Shown: positions 10,107-25,133, counted from the first letter of the stretch. The stretch is 64,000 nucleotides of DNA from Chloroflexia bacterium (GCA_030446765.1 JAUJMR010000014.1:1-64000); one strand, 5' to 3'. The notes: generated by a model from the sequence alone, not told the origin. Made by a program: numbers and translations.

Positions 10107-13100
10107 TTAGTCGGCCTGCATCAGTCCGATCAGCGCCAGTTCCTCCGGCGCCAACGCGTACTCATCATCGTCGCGATTCTGCCAGCCCGAGCCTGCCGGG
10201 ATCAGCTTGCCGATGATGACGTTCTCCTTGAGTCCACGCAGGTGGTCGACGCTGCCGTTGATCGCGGCCTCTGTCAGCACCCTCGTGGTCTCCTGGAACG
10301 ACGCTGCCGAAAGGAACGAGCTGGTCTTCAGCGATGCCTTCGTCACACCCAGCAGCTCCGTGAACGCGGTAGAGGGCACACCGCCCTCCGCGAGCACGTG
10401 GGAGTTGACTTCCTTGAGGGTGAATCGGTCGATCAACTCGCCCGGAAGCAGCTCCGTGTCACCAGGTTCCTCGATCGTGACCTTGCGCAGCATCTGCCGC
10501 GCCACGACCTCGATGTGCTTGTCGTTCGTATTCACGCCCTGGCTTCGGTACACCCGCTGCACCTCGTCCACCAGGTATCGCTGCACCTCGTCCCGACCAC
10601 GGATGCTGAGGATCTCGTGCGGGTTCTGAGGTCCTTCTGTGAGCTGGTCGCCAGCGGCGATCGAGTCCCCGTCGCTCACCCGGAGCCGGGCTGCGTGCGG
10701 GATGGTGTACTCCTTCTCCTCTGTCGTGACACCGGAGATCTCGATGGTGTTCCCCGAGACAACCGCCTGACCCGAGGTCCGGGCAGTCAGTTCCGAGACA
10801 TCGTCACCGTTCGTGATACGCGCAAGCGGGCTGCCTTCGGAGACGTTCTGCCCGCTCTCGATGAGCACCTCCGCTCCCGCAGGGAGTGGATACGCATGCG
10901 TGAAGGGCTGGGACGAAACCACGCGGATGCGGCGGCTTCCATCCTCCGTCTCCGGTATCTCGATCACACCGTCCTGTTCTGATAGCGTCGACTGCCCCTT
11001 CGGGTTACGCGCCTCGAACAACTCCTCCACGCGCGGCAGACCGCTCGTGATATCACCTGCTTCGAGCGCGACGCCTCCCGTATGGAACGTGCGCATGGTG
11101 AGCTGCGTGCCCGGCTCGCCGATGCTTTGGGCCGCGATGATGCCCACTGCCTCACCGATCTCGACCAGCACGCCGGTTGCCAGGTCGCGCCCATAGCACA
11201 TCTGGCACACACCCGACTCGGCCGTGCAGGTAAGTGCTGACCGGACGGTAACCTCTGAGATATTGCTGGACAGAATCCGCGCGACCGCTTCCTCGTCGAT
11301 CACATCGTTCTTCCCAACCAGTACCTCCCCCGTTTCGGGATCAGCGACTGGGCGCGCCGCCTGCCTGCCGAGGATGCGATCCTGCAGCGGCGGCGTCATG
11401 CCGATCTCATCCGAGCGGCGTAGCGTGATCCCTTCGTCCGTGCCACAGTCGTCGATGGCGACGATTACATCCTGCGCCACGTCCACAAGCCGGCGCGTCA
11501 GGTACCCGCTGTCCGCGGTACGCAGCGCGGTGTCGGCCAGCCCCTTGCGCGCGCCGTGCGTGGAGATGAAGTACTCCAGCACCGAGAGACCTTCGCGGAA
11601 GTTCGAGCGGATCGGCAGGCTGATGATGCGGCCTGAGGGGTCAGCCATGAGCCCGCGCATACCCGCCATCTGGCTGATCTGCTGCATGTTACCCTTCGCC
11701 CCGGATGTCGCCATCATCGAGATAGGGTTGTGGACACCGAGTGCACTCTGAACGTCCTTCATCAACTTCTCGCGCGTCTCGGTCCACGTCTTGACGGTCT
11801 CAACCTCGCGCTCATCTTCGGTCATAAGTCCGCGGTTGTAGTCCTTGTCGATTCTGCGAACTTGCTCGTCCGCGTCGTCAAGAAGCTGCTGCTTCGATTC
11901 CGGTATACGCACGTCATCCACAGCGAGCGTCATACCACCCTTCGTCGCGTAGCGGAAGCCGACACGCTTGATTGTGTCCGCGACCTGAGCGGTTCGCTCC
12001 GGCCCGTAGCGTCGGTACACCTCCGCGACGACCTTGCGGAGTTCCGTCTTCGGCAGCACCTTCCCAAGCAGCTCAGTGTTGTACTGCATCGCCGGCGGCA
12101 GCGTCTCCGCGAAAATCAACCGTCCCACCGTCGTATCGACCATGTGCGCCGGTACGCCGTTCTCGGGGATATACACGCGTATTGGGGCCTGCAACTCGAT
12201 CGCACCCAACTCGTACGCGAGCTGTGCCTCCTGCGGTGACGAGAACGACTTGCCTGTGCCCTTCGCGCCAGGCTTCGCGAGGGTCATGTAGTACACACCC
12301 AGCACGATGTCCTGCGTCGGCGTGATCACCGGGTCGCCGTTGGACGGCAGCAACAGGTTCGCCTTCGAGAGCATCCGCTCCCGTGCTTCCTGCTGGGCAG
12401 CCTGGGAGAGCGGCACGTGCACCGCCATCTGGTCGCCATCGAAATCGGCGTTGAAGGCCGAAGTCACGAGCGGGTGCAGCTGAATCGCGCTCCCCTCGAT
12501 CAGCTTCGGCTCGAACGCCTGGATGCCCAGACGGTGAAGGGTTGGGGCGCGGTTCAGCAGCACCAGGTACTCCTGGGTGACCTCCTCGAGTACGTCCCAC
12601 ACCTCGGGCCGCATGCGCTCCACGATCCGCTTCGCGCTCTTGATGTTTACCGCGTGTCCGCGCTGGACGAGCCGCCGCATAACGAACGGCTTGAACAACT
12701 CCAGCGCCATCTTCTTCGGAAGGCCACACTGATGCAGCTCCAACTCCGGACCAACGACGATCACGGAGCGGCCGGAGTAGTCCACGCGCTTGCCGAGTAG
12801 ATTCTGGCGGAACCGCCCCTGCTTGCCCTTGAGCATGTCGGACAAGCTCTTCAGCTTGTGCTTGCTCGAGCCCGCGACGGGCCGGCCACGCCGTCCGTTA
12901 TCGATCAGTGCGTCCACCGCTTCCTGGAGCATCCGCTTCTCATTGCGGATGATGATCTCCGGCGCGCCTAAGTTCATCAGTCGGGTCAAACGATTGTTGC
13001 GGTTGATGACGCGGCGGTATAGATCGTTGAGGTCGCTCGTCGCGAACCGGCCACCATCGAGCTGCACCATCGGACGCAGGTCGGGCGGGATCACCGGCAG

Positions 13101-14333
13101 TGAGGTGAAGATCATCCACTCCGGCCGGTTGCCGCTCTTGCGGAAAGCCTCAGCGACCCGCAGCCGCTTCGTCGCCTTCTTGCGGCGCTGCCCCGACGAC
13201 GACTGCATCTCGAGGCGTAACTCCTCCATCAGCGCGTCCAAGTCAACCCGCTTGAGGATCTCCAGCACCGCTTCGGCGCCCATGCCTGCGGTGAACACAG
13301 GGCCGAACTCGTCCTGTAGTTGCCGGTACTCGCTCTCCGTGAGCAGGGCCATCGGCCGGACGAGGTCGAGCAAGCGGCGGCGCTCCTGCATCTCCTGGCG
13401 CAGCGCGTCGGTGCGCTCCTTCTGCTCGTCGGAAACCTGCTCGCGATTCTGCTGGCCGGCGCTGATAAACTGCTCGCGCTCGGCACCTAGTAGAGCCTGT
13501 GCGTCCGCGATGCGGCCACCATACAACTGGTCGATCTGCCGCGCGGCCTCATCGGCCGCCTCGCGCAACTCCTCCAGGCGCGACTCGTTGATCGCCTCGC
13601 CCTCTTCGAGCAGCACACGCCGCCACGCCTGACCTTCGCCGAACACGATCTGCTCCGACGTCGCCGTGTTCATCAGTGCGCTCAACGTTTCCTCGATCGT
13701 AGTCGCCTCTTCGTCGACCGCGTCATGCGCCGCCTTCTGCTCCGCCCGCAAGGTCGCAATCGATGACTGCCCCGCCTCTTCGATCCGCGCAAGCTCGCTC
13801 CTGCGAGACTCGTCGAGTTCGCCAATCCGGCCCGCGATGTCGCTCGCGATCTCCGCTGTGCCCGCTTCCAGGCTCTCGTCAAGCTCCGTGCGAAGGCGGG
13901 TCAACTCGTCGTCCTGTACCGTCGTGACGATATACGTCGCGAAGTACAAGACGCGCTCAAGGTTGCGTGGCGTTATGTCGAGCAGGAGCCCGAGACGGCT
14001 CGGCGTTCCCTTGAAGTACCAGATATGACTCACCGGGCTCGCAAGCTGGATATGGCCCATCCGTTCACGGCGAACGCGGCTTCTCGCCACTTCGACGCCG
14101 CACTTCTCGCAGACCACACCCTTGAACCGAATCCGCTTGTACTTCCCGCAGTAGCACTCCCAGTCCTTCTGGGGACCGAAGATGCGCTCACAGAACAGGC
14201 CATCGCGCTCCGGCCGAAGCGTCCGGTAGTTGATCGTTTCGGGCTTGGTGACCTCCCCGAAGCTCCACTCGCGGATATCCTCTGGCGAGGCGAGCCTGAT
14301 CTTGATAGCGTTGAAATTGTTAACTTCCAGCAA
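10107..14333 (-). CDS. rpoC: DNA-directed RNA polymerase subunit beta'
   Basis: [47 protein letters not shown]...[16 protein letters not shown]. Contains a long coiled-coil-like insertion near the N terminus. Confidence 0.98.
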   Translation of the reverse strand: MLEVNNFNAIKIRLASPEDIREWSFGEVTKPETINYRTLRPERDGLFCERIFGPQKDWECYCGKYKRIRFKGVVCEKCGVEVARSRVRRERMGHIQLASPVSHIWYFKGTPSRLGLLLDITPRNLERVLYFATYIVTTVQDDELTRLRTELDESLEAGTAEIASDIAGRIGELDESRRSELARIEEAGQSSIATLRAEQKAAHDAVDEEATTIEETLSALMNTATSEQIVFGEGQAWRRVLLEEGEAINESRLEELREAADEAARQIDQLYGGRIADAQALLGAEREQFISAGQQNREQVSDEQKERTDALRQEMQERRRLLDLVRPMALLTESEYRQLQDEFGPVFTAGMGAEAVLEILKRVDLDALMEELRLEMQSSSGQRRKKATKRLRVAEAFRKSGNRPEWMIFTSLPVIPPDLRPMVQLDGGRFATSDLNDLYRRVINRNNRLTRLMNLGAPEIIIRNEKRMLQEAVDALIDNGRRGRPVAGSSKHKLKSLSDMLKGKQGRFRQNLLGKRVDYSGRSVIVVGPELELHQCGLPKKMALELFKPFVMRRLVQRGHAVNIKSAKRIVERMRPEVWDVLEEVTQEYLVLLNRAPTLHRLGIQAFEPKLIEGSAIQLHPLVTSAFNADFDGDQMAVHVPLSQAAQQEARERMLSKANLLLPSNGDPVITPTQDIVLGVYYMTLAKPGAKGTGKSFSSPQEAQLAYELGAIELQAPIRVYIPENGVPAHMVDTTVGRLIFAETLPPAMQYNTELLGKVLPKTELRKVVAEVYRRYGPERTAQVADTIKRVGFRYATKGGMTLAVDDVRIPESKQQLLDDADEQVRRIDKDYNRGLMTEDEREVETVKTWTETREKLMKDVQSALGVHNPISMMATSGAKGNMQQISQMAGMRGLMADPSGRIISLPIRSNFREGLSVLEYFISTHGARKGLADTALRTADSGYLTRRLVDVAQDVIVAIDDCGTDEGITLRRSDEIGMTPPLQDRILGRQAARPVADPETGEVLVGKNDVIDEEAVARILSSNISEVTVRSALTCTAESGVCQMCYGRDLATGVLVEIGEAVGIIAAQSIGEPGTQLTMRTFHTGGVALEAGDITSGLPRVEELFEARNPKGQSTLSEQDGVIEIPETEDGSRRIRVVSSQPFTHAYPLPAGAEVLIESGQNVSEGSPLARITNGDDVSELTARTSGQAVVSGNTIEISGVTTEEKEYTIPHAARLRVSDGDSIAAGDQLTEGPQNPHEILSIRGRDEVQRYLVDEVQRVYRSQGVNTNDKHIEVVARQMLRKVTIEEPGDTELLPGELIDRFTLKEVNSHVLAEGGVPSTAFTELLGVTKASLKTSSFLSAASFQETTRVLTEAAINGSVDHLRGLKENVIIGKLIPAGSGWQNRDDDEYALAPEELALIGLMQAD

Positions 14334-14426
14334 TGTATATCTCCAGTGAGCTATCCGCCCTCAACAGCCAGCTCCCAGCGGGTGATACCCACTGATCGCT
14401 GACTGTCGAAGGTTATTGGCCGCTCG

Positions 14427-17969
<3,543 letters not shown>

Positions 17970-18069
17970 ATGTACTTTTCTCCTCGGGAAACAAGTGGGA
18001 AGACAGAAGCCGCTGGAATGGGGCGATGGGCATCCCCCTGAAAGCCCATCAGCGATAGTGCGGCCTTGT

Positions 18070-18099
18070 ATAGTAACAAGGGCCACCCAGCTATGTCAA
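18070..18099 (-). promoter_or_regulatory. Candidate sigma70-type promoter for rpoBC
   Basis: Minus strand TTGACA (18099-18094), 18-nt spacer, TACTAT (18075-18070), about 100 nt upstream of the proposed rpoB start. Confidence 0.6.
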
Positions 18100-18142
18100 G
18101 GTTTGGATCCTAGCGAAAGTAGTGTCTTTGAGGCGCCTCGAC

Positions 18143-19132
18143 TTACGTTCGGGCCAGAGGCTTCTCCGGCTGCGTGAGGGAGCGGTAATACCACCGCAGC
18201 CAGTGGTTCGACCAGCCGAACGCGGTGGTGTTGCGCACGATCAACGACACCTGGTCGCGCCCGATCTTCGCCTCGCTCAACAACACTTCGGCGTTGTTGC
18301 GGCTCATCGCGAGCGTCTTTGCCGCGAAAAAGAGCGGCCAGATGCAGGCGAGGCGGATGCGGTGCTGCCTACGCGGGAGCGCGAGCACGAACGCCATACC
18401 CGCGTTCAGGTGTCGCTCCGCCTTGAGCGCGAGCAAGTCGATCACCTTCAGCGCCTTGTCCATATTGGAAGGATCGAAGAGCTGGCTTGGCGTCAGCCCG
18501 ACGCTCGCGCAGAAGGTCCGTGGCACGAAGATCCAACCTCGCTCGAAGTCCTTGCGCAGCCCGCGGATCACGTTCACCGTCTGCAGCGCCAGGCCAAACT
18601 CGCGCGCCAGCGGCATGAGCTCCTTACGCCTGCGCCGCACACCGGGCAGGTACCACGCGAAGATATCGGTGACCAGGTAGCCAACGAGTCCAGCGACATG
18701 GTGCATATAGTCGTCCATCTCTGCTTCGTCGTCGACGTTCGGGCCGTGTTCCTGCCAACGGGCCATACCAAGTGAGGTCTCTCGCACGTGCTTGAGGATC
18801 GTCACCTGAATCTCTTCGGGCAGGCTCTTGAGCTTCTCCATAAGCTCGCTCGCCTGCTGCGTGACGTAGACCTCCGGATCAGCGCTGTCCAGGTCGGCGA
18901 CCGCGTGCGTCAGGCTCTCGACAGGTACATCACCACTGAGTACGCGGTCCCAGAGACGCAGGAGATCCGCCTTGCGGTCGGCGGGCAGGGTCGCGTGGTC
19001 CTCCAGGCAGTCGGACACGCGGAACAGGAGGTATGCAATCGTGACCGAGTCGCGGAGCACACGGGGAAGATGTTCGATCGAGAGCGCGAAGGTACGGCTA
19101 ACGGCGCGAAGCATCTCGTACTGTTGCAGCAT
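18143..19132 (-). CDS. Squalene/phytoene synthase family protein
   Basis: SRTFALSIEHLPRVLRDSVTIAYLLFRVSDCLEDH...DDYMHHVAGLVGYLVTDIFAWY...ALQTVNVIRGLRKDFERGWIFVP: head-to-head prenyl synthase motifs. Confidence 0.88.
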   Translation of the reverse strand: MLQQYEMLRAVSRTFALSIEHLPRVLRDSVTIAYLLFRVSDCLEDHATLPADRKADLLRLWDRVLSGDVPVESLTHAVADLDSADPEVYVTQQASELMEKLKSLPEEIQVTILKHVRETSLGMARWQEHGPNVDDEAEMDDYMHHVAGLVGYLVTDIFAWYLPGVRRRRKELMPLAREFGLALQTVNVIRGLRKDFERGWIFVPRTFCASVGLTPSQLFDPSNMDKALKVIDLLALKAERHLNAGMAFVLALPRRQHRIRLACIWPLFFAAKTLAMSRNNAEVLLSEAKIGRDQVSLIVRNTTAFGWSNHWLRWYYRSLTQPEKPLART

Positions 19133-19517
19133 CGCCTCTCACCTCTGCATGTGTAACCATCGGAGGAAAACATGGCCAAGCCCGCTGAATTGTAAAGCAC
19201 GTGGCGTACCTCGCACTATAGCACAATAAATTGCGGACCTATGCGGCGGGCGGGAACTTACCGTTTCTTGCTGCGGAATGTACTCTCGGAGCGGGGGAAC
19301 GGGCTGTAGCGACGGTGCACGCGCGTTTCGGCCCCCGATAACCCGCCCGACCCGCCTCTGTCCGGGCCTTGGGGGCCCTCGGAAGCAACCTGCCCGCAGT
19401 TGGCACCGAGCCAATCTGGAACCCTGGGACCACGCAAGGCGCCTTGACTCCCATTCGCCACGCACCTAAACTTAACCTCCATCCGACGCCACCAGGATAG
19501 CGACGAGAGGAACCTGC

Positions 19518-20627
19518 TTGTCCACGACCACGCACGAGACCGATACCACTATTACCTCCGCGACGTACACGATGCGGGAAGTCCGCAGCGCGACGCAGGA
19601 ACAATGGAATGGTTGGCTTTGCGATGTGCCCGGCGGCGGGCATATCTATCAATCCTACGAGTGGGGCGAGTTCAAGCGGACCATCGGCTGGCGGCCCATC
19701 CGTCTCGTGCTTGAGCAGGACGGAAAGATAATCGGTGCCGGACAGTTCCTTGCGTGGAACACCCCCGGCGTGCCCGGCTGCCTGATGTACTGCACGAAGG
19801 GCCCGTGGCTACCCTGGGACGACGAACAGTCCGTCCGCACGTTCTTCGCCGGTGTCCGCACCGTCGCCCGGCGGGAGAACGCCCACACCGTCAAGATCGA
19901 GCCGGAGGTTCTGGAGGAGCAAACAGAAGTCAAGGCCGTCCTCGCCGACATCGGCTTTGAGAAGTTTCGGTGGGACCTCCAGTTCAAGACCACCATGCTC
20001 ATCGATCTGACCCCTTCCGAGGAAGAACTCCTCGCCGCCATGAAAAGTAAGACGCGCTACAACACGCGTCTGGGCGCGAAGAAAGGCGTTCAGATCGTCG
20101 AGGACAACTCGCTTGAGGCCCGCGAGGAATTTCACACGATGATGGAACTGACCGCCCAGCGCGACGGCTTCTTCAAGCGGCCGCACGACTATCTCTTGGC
20201 GTGCTGGCAGGCGATGTATAACGCCAATCGGGCACACCTCTTCTTCGCGGTTCACGAGGGACAGAAACTGGCCGGTATTCTGGTCTTTACCTTTGGGCAC
20301 AAGTACTGGTACACCGTCGGCGCCTCGGCCGACGAGAAGCGCAACCTGATGCCTACGTATCAGCTTCAATGGGAAGTGATGCGCTGGGCCAAGGAACAGG
20401 GCATCACGTTCTACGACATGGTGGCGATACCCAACCCGGAGAACCTGAGCGAGGACGACTCGATGTACGGCCTGTACCGGTTCAAGTCCGGCTTCGGTGG
20501 GCGCATCGTGGAGTTCGTCGGCTGCCTCGACCTGCCCGTCGCCTCACTCCGTGCCGCTGCATGGAACCGGATCGAGCCCCTCTACTATCGCGCGTACAAG
20601 CGCCTCAAACACGACGTCTACTACTAA
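19518..20627 (+). CDS. FemAB/FemX-like peptidoglycan bridge aminoacyltransferase (GNAT-like)
   Basis: HIYQSYEWGEFKRTIGWRPIRLVLEQDGKIIGAGQFL...MKSKTRYNTRLGAKKGVQIVEDN...YDMVAIPNPENLSEDDSMYGLYRFKSGFGGRIVEFVGCLDLPV. Confidence 0.85.
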   Translation: MSTTTHETDTTITSATYTMREVRSATQEQWNGWLCDVPGGGHIYQSYEWGEFKRTIGWRPIRLVLEQDGKIIGAGQFLAWNTPGVPGCLMYCTKGPWLPWDDEQSVRTFFAGVRTVARRENAHTVKIEPEVLEEQTEVKAVLADIGFEKFRWDLQFKTTMLIDLTPSEEELLAAMKSKTRYNTRLGAKKGVQIVEDNSLEAREEFHTMMELTAQRDGFFKRPHDYLLACWQAMYNANRAHLFFAVHEGQKLAGILVFTFGHKYWYTVGASADEKRNLMPTYQLQWEVMRWAKEQGITFYDMVAIPNPENLSEDDSMYGLYRFKSGFGGRIVEFVGCLDLPVASLRAAAWNRIEPLYYRAYKRLKHDVYY

Positions 20628-20634
20628 CCCGCCG

Positions 20635-22185
20635 GTGAGCAGCCGACTCGCTCGATTCGCGGCGATTACCGCCCTCGCCTTCGTGCTCAGCCGCCTGCTC
20701 GGCCTGGTGCGCGACCAGGTGATCGCGTGGCGTTTCGGTGACACCAACCAGTTCGACGCGTATGTCCTCGCCTTCCAGATACCTGACACGCTGTTCATCC
20801 TCGTGTCCGGCGGCGCGCTTGGCACTGCATTTATCCCCGTTTTCACCGGCCTGCTCCACTCCGGCGACGATGAGGCCGCCTGGAGGATGGCGTATGGGGT
20901 CATGGTGGTGCTCGGCGCCGGGCTGGTTGCCCTGATCGCCGTCACATGGATTTTTGCCCCGACGCTAATGTCGGAAGGGCTCGCCCGTCGCGATGCACCG
21001 GAGACGCGCATACTCGCGACCGGCTTGATGCGCGTGCTCCTGTTCTCACCGTTACTGCTCGCGATGGGCAGTATCGCGACCGCAATCCTGCAGTCGTTCG
21101 ACCAGTTTGGGGTCGCGGCCTTTGCGCCAGCCGCATATAACGTCGGAATCATCGGAGGCGCGCTCTTCATCGCGCCCCTCTTCCCGGATGGATACGGCAT
21201 GTATGGCGTCGCCACGGGTGTCCTCGTCGGGACGTTCTTCTTCCTGGCCCTCCAATTGCCGCTCACGCTCCGGCTCGGTCTGCGGCGATTCTCCACCGCT
21301 CCGCTCCGCGACCCCAACGTGCGAACGACCCTGCGACTCTTGTTCCCCCGCATACTGGGACAGTCGGCCATCCAGATCAGCACACTCATCACGTTCTTCC
21401 TTGCGGCCGGTCTGGCCGATAACGGCCCCACCGCGTACCGGCTCGCGTTCACGCTCTTCGTGCTGCCGGTAGGCCTGTTCGCAACCAGTATCGGCACAGT
21501 CGCGTTCCCCTCGATGTCGCGGGAGGCGGAGGAGGCCGACACCGCGACGTTTTCCTACCTGTTGCGGCGCTCGATGCGCGCCATCCTCTTCTTCGTCCTT
21601 CCGGGCAGCGTCGGCCTGGCACTCCTACGGCTGCCGATCACCAAGCTGATCTATCAGCACGGCGAGTTTTCCGCGCAAGGCACCGAGCTCACCGCGAACA
21701 CGCTGGCGTATTTCTGTCTCGGTATGTGGGCCTACGCTCTGCTGGACATCGTGCCACGCGCCTTCTACGCCATGCAGGACACCCGCACGCCGGTCCTAAT
21801 CGCCTTGGGTGTCGTCATCCTGGACGTCGCGCTCTCGTTTCTGCTCGGTAGCCTTATTGGTCTCGGCGGCCTTGCGCTCGCGTTCGCCATTGCCAGTATG
21901 GTGCAGGTGCTCGCGCTCCTGGTCGCCCTGAACCGCCGCACCGGCTTCACGCTCGACCCGGGCACACTCCGGTTCGGCCTGAAGGCAGCGGCCGCCACGA
22001 TGGTCATGGCTGCCATCGTGCTGCTGACGGGTCCGTTCTGGCGCGGCTATCAGACCCTCGGCACCGTCGAGTTGCTGCTACGGCTCGTCGCCGTCATCAG
22101 CGCTGCGGCCGGTGCGTACCTTCTGGTCAGTTTTCTGCTCAAGCAGGAGGAGGTCGGTACGCTCCGACGGATCGTCAGGAGGTAG
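20635..22185 (+). CDS. murJ: Lipid II flippase MurJ/MviN
   Basis: [48 protein letters not shown]...; multi-TM MATE/MviN-like. GTG start at 20635 preferred. Confidence 0.9.
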   Translation: MSSRLARFAAITALAFVLSRLLGLVRDQVIAWRFGDTNQFDAYVLAFQIPDTLFILVSGGALGTAFIPVFTGLLHSGDDEAAWRMAYGVMVVLGAGLVALIAVTWIFAPTLMSEGLARRDAPETRILATGLMRVLLFSPLLLAMGSIATAILQSFDQFGVAAFAPAAYNVGIIGGALFIAPLFPDGYGMYGVATGVLVGTFFFLALQLPLTLRLGLRRFSTAPLRDPNVRTTLRLLFPRILGQSAIQISTLITFFLAAGLADNGPTAYRLAFTLFVLPVGLFATSIGTVAFPSMSREAEEADTATFSYLLRRSMRAILFFVLPGSVGLALLRLPITKLIYQHGEFSAQGTELTANTLAYFCLGMWAYALLDIVPRAFYAMQDTRTPVLIALGVVILDVALSFLLGSLIGLGGLALAFAIASMVQVLALLVALNRRTGFTLDPGTLRFGLKAAAATMVMAAIVLLTGPFWRGYQTLGTVELLLRLVAVISAAAGAYLLVSFLLKQEEVGTLRRIVRR

Positions 22186-22199
22186 GAGCAACGACGACC

Positions 22200-22916
22200 A
22201 TGCGCTTTGACATCTTCACAACGCTTCCGGCTATGTTCCAGGGCCCCTTGAGCGAGAGCATCATCAAGCGCGCCATTGCCCGCGGGCTGCTCCAGATAGA
22301 GGTGCACGACATTCGGCGGTGGGCGACGGACAAGCACCACACAACAGACGCCCCACCGTTCGGTGGCGGACCTGGGATGGTAATGAAGCCGGAGCCGATC
22401 TTCGCTGCGGTCGAGACAGTGCTCGAGCTCGAACCGGGCACACCCAGTCCCACGCCCGTGATCCTGCTCGGCCCCGGCGGCGAGCGATTCACGCAGGCTC
22501 TTGCGGAGCACCTAGCCCTTCAGCCTCGGGTCGCGCTCATCTGCGGGCACTACGAGGGCGTGGACGACCGGGTCAGACAGCATCTGGCTACCGACGAGAT
22601 CTCGATCGGCGACTACGTGTTGAGCGGCGGAGAACTACCCGCTATGGTGCTGGTGGACACAATCGCGCGTCTCGTGCCCGGGGTCATTAAGACGCGATCA
22701 CGCGAGGACGAGTCGCATACTTCCGGCCTGCTGGAGTACCCACAGTATACGCGGCCAGCTAAGTTCCGGGATATGCCGGTGCCCGAGGTCCTGCTCAGTG
22801 GCGATCACGCTGCGGTCGATCAATGGCGTCGTGAGCAGGCAATTTGGCGGACCGCCGCAGAACGGCCGGAGATGCTTGCGGCTTGGCGTGCAATGCAGGA
22901 GACAGAGGGAGAGTAG
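22200..22916 (+). CDS. trmD: tRNA (guanine-N1)-methyltransferase
   Basis: [68 protein letters not shown]...[22 protein letters not shown]. Confidence 0.96.
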   Translation: MRFDIFTTLPAMFQGPLSESIIKRAIARGLLQIEVHDIRRWATDKHHTTDAPPFGGGPGMVMKPEPIFAAVETVLELEPGTPSPTPVILLGPGGERFTQALAEHLALQPRVALICGHYEGVDDRVRQHLATDEISIGDYVLSGGELPAMVLVDTIARLVPGVIKTRSREDESHTSGLLEYPQYTRPAKFRDMPVPEVLLSGDHAAVDQWRREQAIWRTAAERPEMLAAWRAMQETEGE

Positions 22917-22935
22917 CCCTGATTCCGCGCTCCGG

Positions 22936-23130
22936 CTAGGCCCTGTCTTCAAAGCGACGTCGTAACCAGTCATTGATGGCGGCGATTTGCACGGTGGCCT
23001 CGTAGCTGACGGCGAGCTTGTCGTACATCGTGGCCACCGCGCGGTGTCGCTTGATTGTGTTGATCCCGCACTCGACCGCGTGACGTTGCTTGCAGTGCGC
23101 GGAGTACTGCATCCGCAGTCTCCAGTATTG
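22936..23130 (-). pseudogene. IS5-family transposase C-terminal fragment
   Basis: MQYSAHCKQRHAVECGINTIKRHRAVATMYDKLAVSYEATVQIAAINDWLRRRFEDRA*: typical ERxIxxLKxxRxxATxYDK IS5-family C terminus; the N-terminal catalytic part is missing. Confidence 0.75.
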
Positions 23131-23883
23131 ATTGTCATCTTGGTCGATGACATCACCTACCGGAGACAAGCTCGGCCAGGTGGTGCAGCGAGTTGGTGAG
23201 ATGCTCAGGGCCGAACGGCGGGAACTGGAGGTACTCCCGGATGAACTGCGGCACCGCCGACCAGTCGTAGGTGAGCGTGACCTCGGTCTCGGACGGACCG
23301 AGCGGCGCAAGGTCGTAACGCCAGATCCAGCCGCCGAACTCCAGGTGACCGTCGCCCTTCTCCTGCCCCGTCAGCCAGCCGATGGCGCGCGGCGGGTCGA
23401 GCACCTGGACCTTGTTGGCCACCTGGTAGCCACCGTTTGGATGGTTGGCGTGATACATGTCCATCCGGAAGATCTGCCCCACCTCGGTCAGCGGCGCCCG
23501 GTCGACCGCTTCCTGGACCCATCCGGTGCCATCGATCGCAGAATGGGTCGTCGGGTCCGACAGCACCGCGAACAGCCTCGCGGCGGGCACGGCGACGGCC
23601 AGGGTGGCGCTCACGTACTCCCGGTCCACGGTGTGCACGCTCCTTGTCATCTCATCTCGGGCCGCCTGTAGGCGCGAGAGGGAGGGACGGCCCCAACATG
23701 CAGACGACGCGGCTAGTCGGAACTCATCGGTCGTGTGGGCGGAACCCGCACCCGTGCCACCAATGGCGGGCTTGTAAGGGTCAAGTTTCGAGCGCCGGGG
23801 AGGCAGTCTCACTCATACGCATCCTGCGACACGCCACCGCGACCAGCAACGGCACCCACCATACTCGTTTTTGAAGACACGGT
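22940..23883. mobile_element. IS5-like (IS427-type) element remnant bounded by terminal inverted repeats, flanked by CTAG on both sides
   Basis: Left end CTAG|gccctgtcttcaaa and right end (reverse complement) CTAG|accgtgtcttcaaa match at 12/14. CTAG at 22936-22939 and 23884-23887. Confidence 0.7.
23153..23650 (-). CDS. SRPBCC (START-like / polyketide cyclase) family protein located inside IS ends
   Basis: MTRSVHTVDREYVSATLAVAVPAARLFAVLSDPTTHSAIDGTGWVQEA...WIWRYDLAPLGPSETEVTLTYDWSAVPQFIREYLQFPPFGPEHLTNSLHHLAELVSGR. Confidence 0.75.
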   Translation of the reverse strand: MTRSVHTVDREYVSATLAVAVPAARLFAVLSDPTTHSAIDGTGWVQEAVDRAPLTEVGQIFRMDMYHANHPNGGYQVANKVQVLDPPRAIGWLTGQEKGDGHLEFGGWIWRYDLAPLGPSETEVTLTYDWSAVPQFIREYLQFPPFGPEHLTNSLHHLAELVSGR

Positions 23884-24753
23884 CTAGTACGACTCGATAC
23901 GCGCGACGACCTCGTCGATCACCTCGTCCGGCGTCGATGCGCCTGCGGTCACACCTGCGACGCTCCGCTGGTCAAACCACTCACGCCGCAATTCATCGGG
24001 CCACTCGACGTGATACGTCGTCACGCCCTCTTCCTCGCTGATCTCAGCTAGGTGTCGCGTGTTCGCGGACTCGTGCCCCCCGACGACGATCATTACATCG
24101 ACATCTTGCGCGAGGTCGATGACCGCGCTCTGCCGATCGAGCGTAGGGTCGCAGATCGTGTTGTGCACCTGGATCTCGCGGAAGTCATCCGGCAGTTGGT
24201 TGAAAAGGTCGGAGACAAACTGCTTGAACCGGGAGGCGGGTTGCGTGGTTTGGGAAACAATCGCGATGCGCTTCGGTACGCGCTTGCCTGAACGGGTCAG
24301 CCCAATCAGGCGAGGCACCAGCTCCTTGGCGTCCGTGCTGACGAGCGCCGTATTCTCGGTCCAGCCGACGATCCCCCGCACCTCCTGGTGAGTTGCATCG
24401 CCAAAGACTACTACCTGGTGCCCCGCATTGTGCAGGTCCTGCGCGATTTTCTGAACCTTGGTGACGAGCGGACATGTGGTGTCGATGACGCGGAGACCCT
24501 TCGCCTCCGCCTCGGCGATGGAGTCAGGAGTCGCACCATGAGCGGTGATCGTTAACGTCCCGCTCGAAACGTTGGCCACGTCGCCGATAACGGTAACACC
24601 GCGCTGCTTCAGGCTTTGCACCACCTGGGGATTGTGTACCAGCGTGCCGAGGGTGTGCACCCCCTGACTATCGCCGCCCATATCGTCGAAAAGCTTCAAC
24701 GTCTTCTTCACCCCGAAGCAAAATCCCAGCTCTCGCGCCCGCTTGACTTTCAT
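23884..24753 (-). CDS. ispH: 4-hydroxy-3-methylbut-2-enyl diphosphate reductase
   Basis: RARELGFCFGVKKTLKLFDDM...HTLGTLVHNPQVVQSLKQRGV...ITAHGATPDSIAEAEAKGLRVIDTTCPLVTKVQ...VGGHESANTRHLAEIS. Confidence 0.96.
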   Translation of the reverse strand: MKVKRARELGFCFGVKKTLKLFDDMGGDSQGVHTLGTLVHNPQVVQSLKQRGVTVIGDVANVSSGTLTITAHGATPDSIAEAEAKGLRVIDTTCPLVTKVQKIAQDLHNAGHQVVVFGDATHQEVRGIVGWTENTALVSTDAKELVPRLIGLTRSGKRVPKRIAIVSQTTQPASRFKQFVSDLFNQLPDDFREIQVHNTICDPTLDRQSAVIDLAQDVDVMIVVGGHESANTRHLAEISEEEGVTTYHVEWPDELRREWFDQRSVAGVTAGASTPDEVIDEVVARIESY

Positions 24754-24818
24754 CGTTCAATACCACCCTTGCGCGTTTGATCTCTCTTGTGCAGTTTAGC
24801 AACAACGGCAGGGCGAAT

Positions 24819-24861
24819 CAAAAAAGACGCACGCAAGCGAGACTGTTCGCTTGCGTGCGCC
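24819..24861 (-). terminator. Intrinsic terminator downstream of HU gene
   Basis: Minus strand GCGCACGCAAGCGAACAGTCTCGCTTGCGTGCGTC followed by TTTTTTG. Confidence 0.85.
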
Positions 24862-24878
24862 GGGTAAGTTCCGCGAAT

Positions 24879-25133
24879 TTACTTGCTCAACTTGAAGCTG
24901 ACGCGCTTGCCTGCCGCAATATCGATTTCTTCACCAGTCCGCGGGTTGCGCCCCTTGCGCGCGGCCCGCTCCGTGACCTTGAAGTTCCCAAAGCCGCGCA
25001 ACGTCACCGAATCTCCACTCTCGAGCGAGTTGCGAATCTCATTGAGGGTCTCATCGAGGACCTGTTGCACCTCGGTCTTCTTGAGACCCGTCCGCTCGCT
25101 CACCTGATTGACTATCTCGGTCTTTCCCGGCAT
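24879..25133 (-). CDS. hup: HU family DNA-binding protein
   Basis: MPGKTEIVNQVSERTGLKKTEVQQVLDETLNEIRNSLESGDSVTLRGFGNFKVTERAARKGRNPRTGEEIDIAAGKRVSFKLSK. Confidence 0.97.
   Translation of the reverse strand: MPGKTEIVNQVSERTGLKKTEVQQVLDETLNEIRNSLESGDSVTLRGFGNFKVTERAARKGRNPRTGEEIDIAAGKRVSFKLSK

Noticed and set aside
17970-18086. N-terminal extension [18 protein letters not shown]... of RpoB
   Set aside because: The upstream start lies over the candidate promoter region; [10 protein letters not shown] with GAGGAG is the better start.
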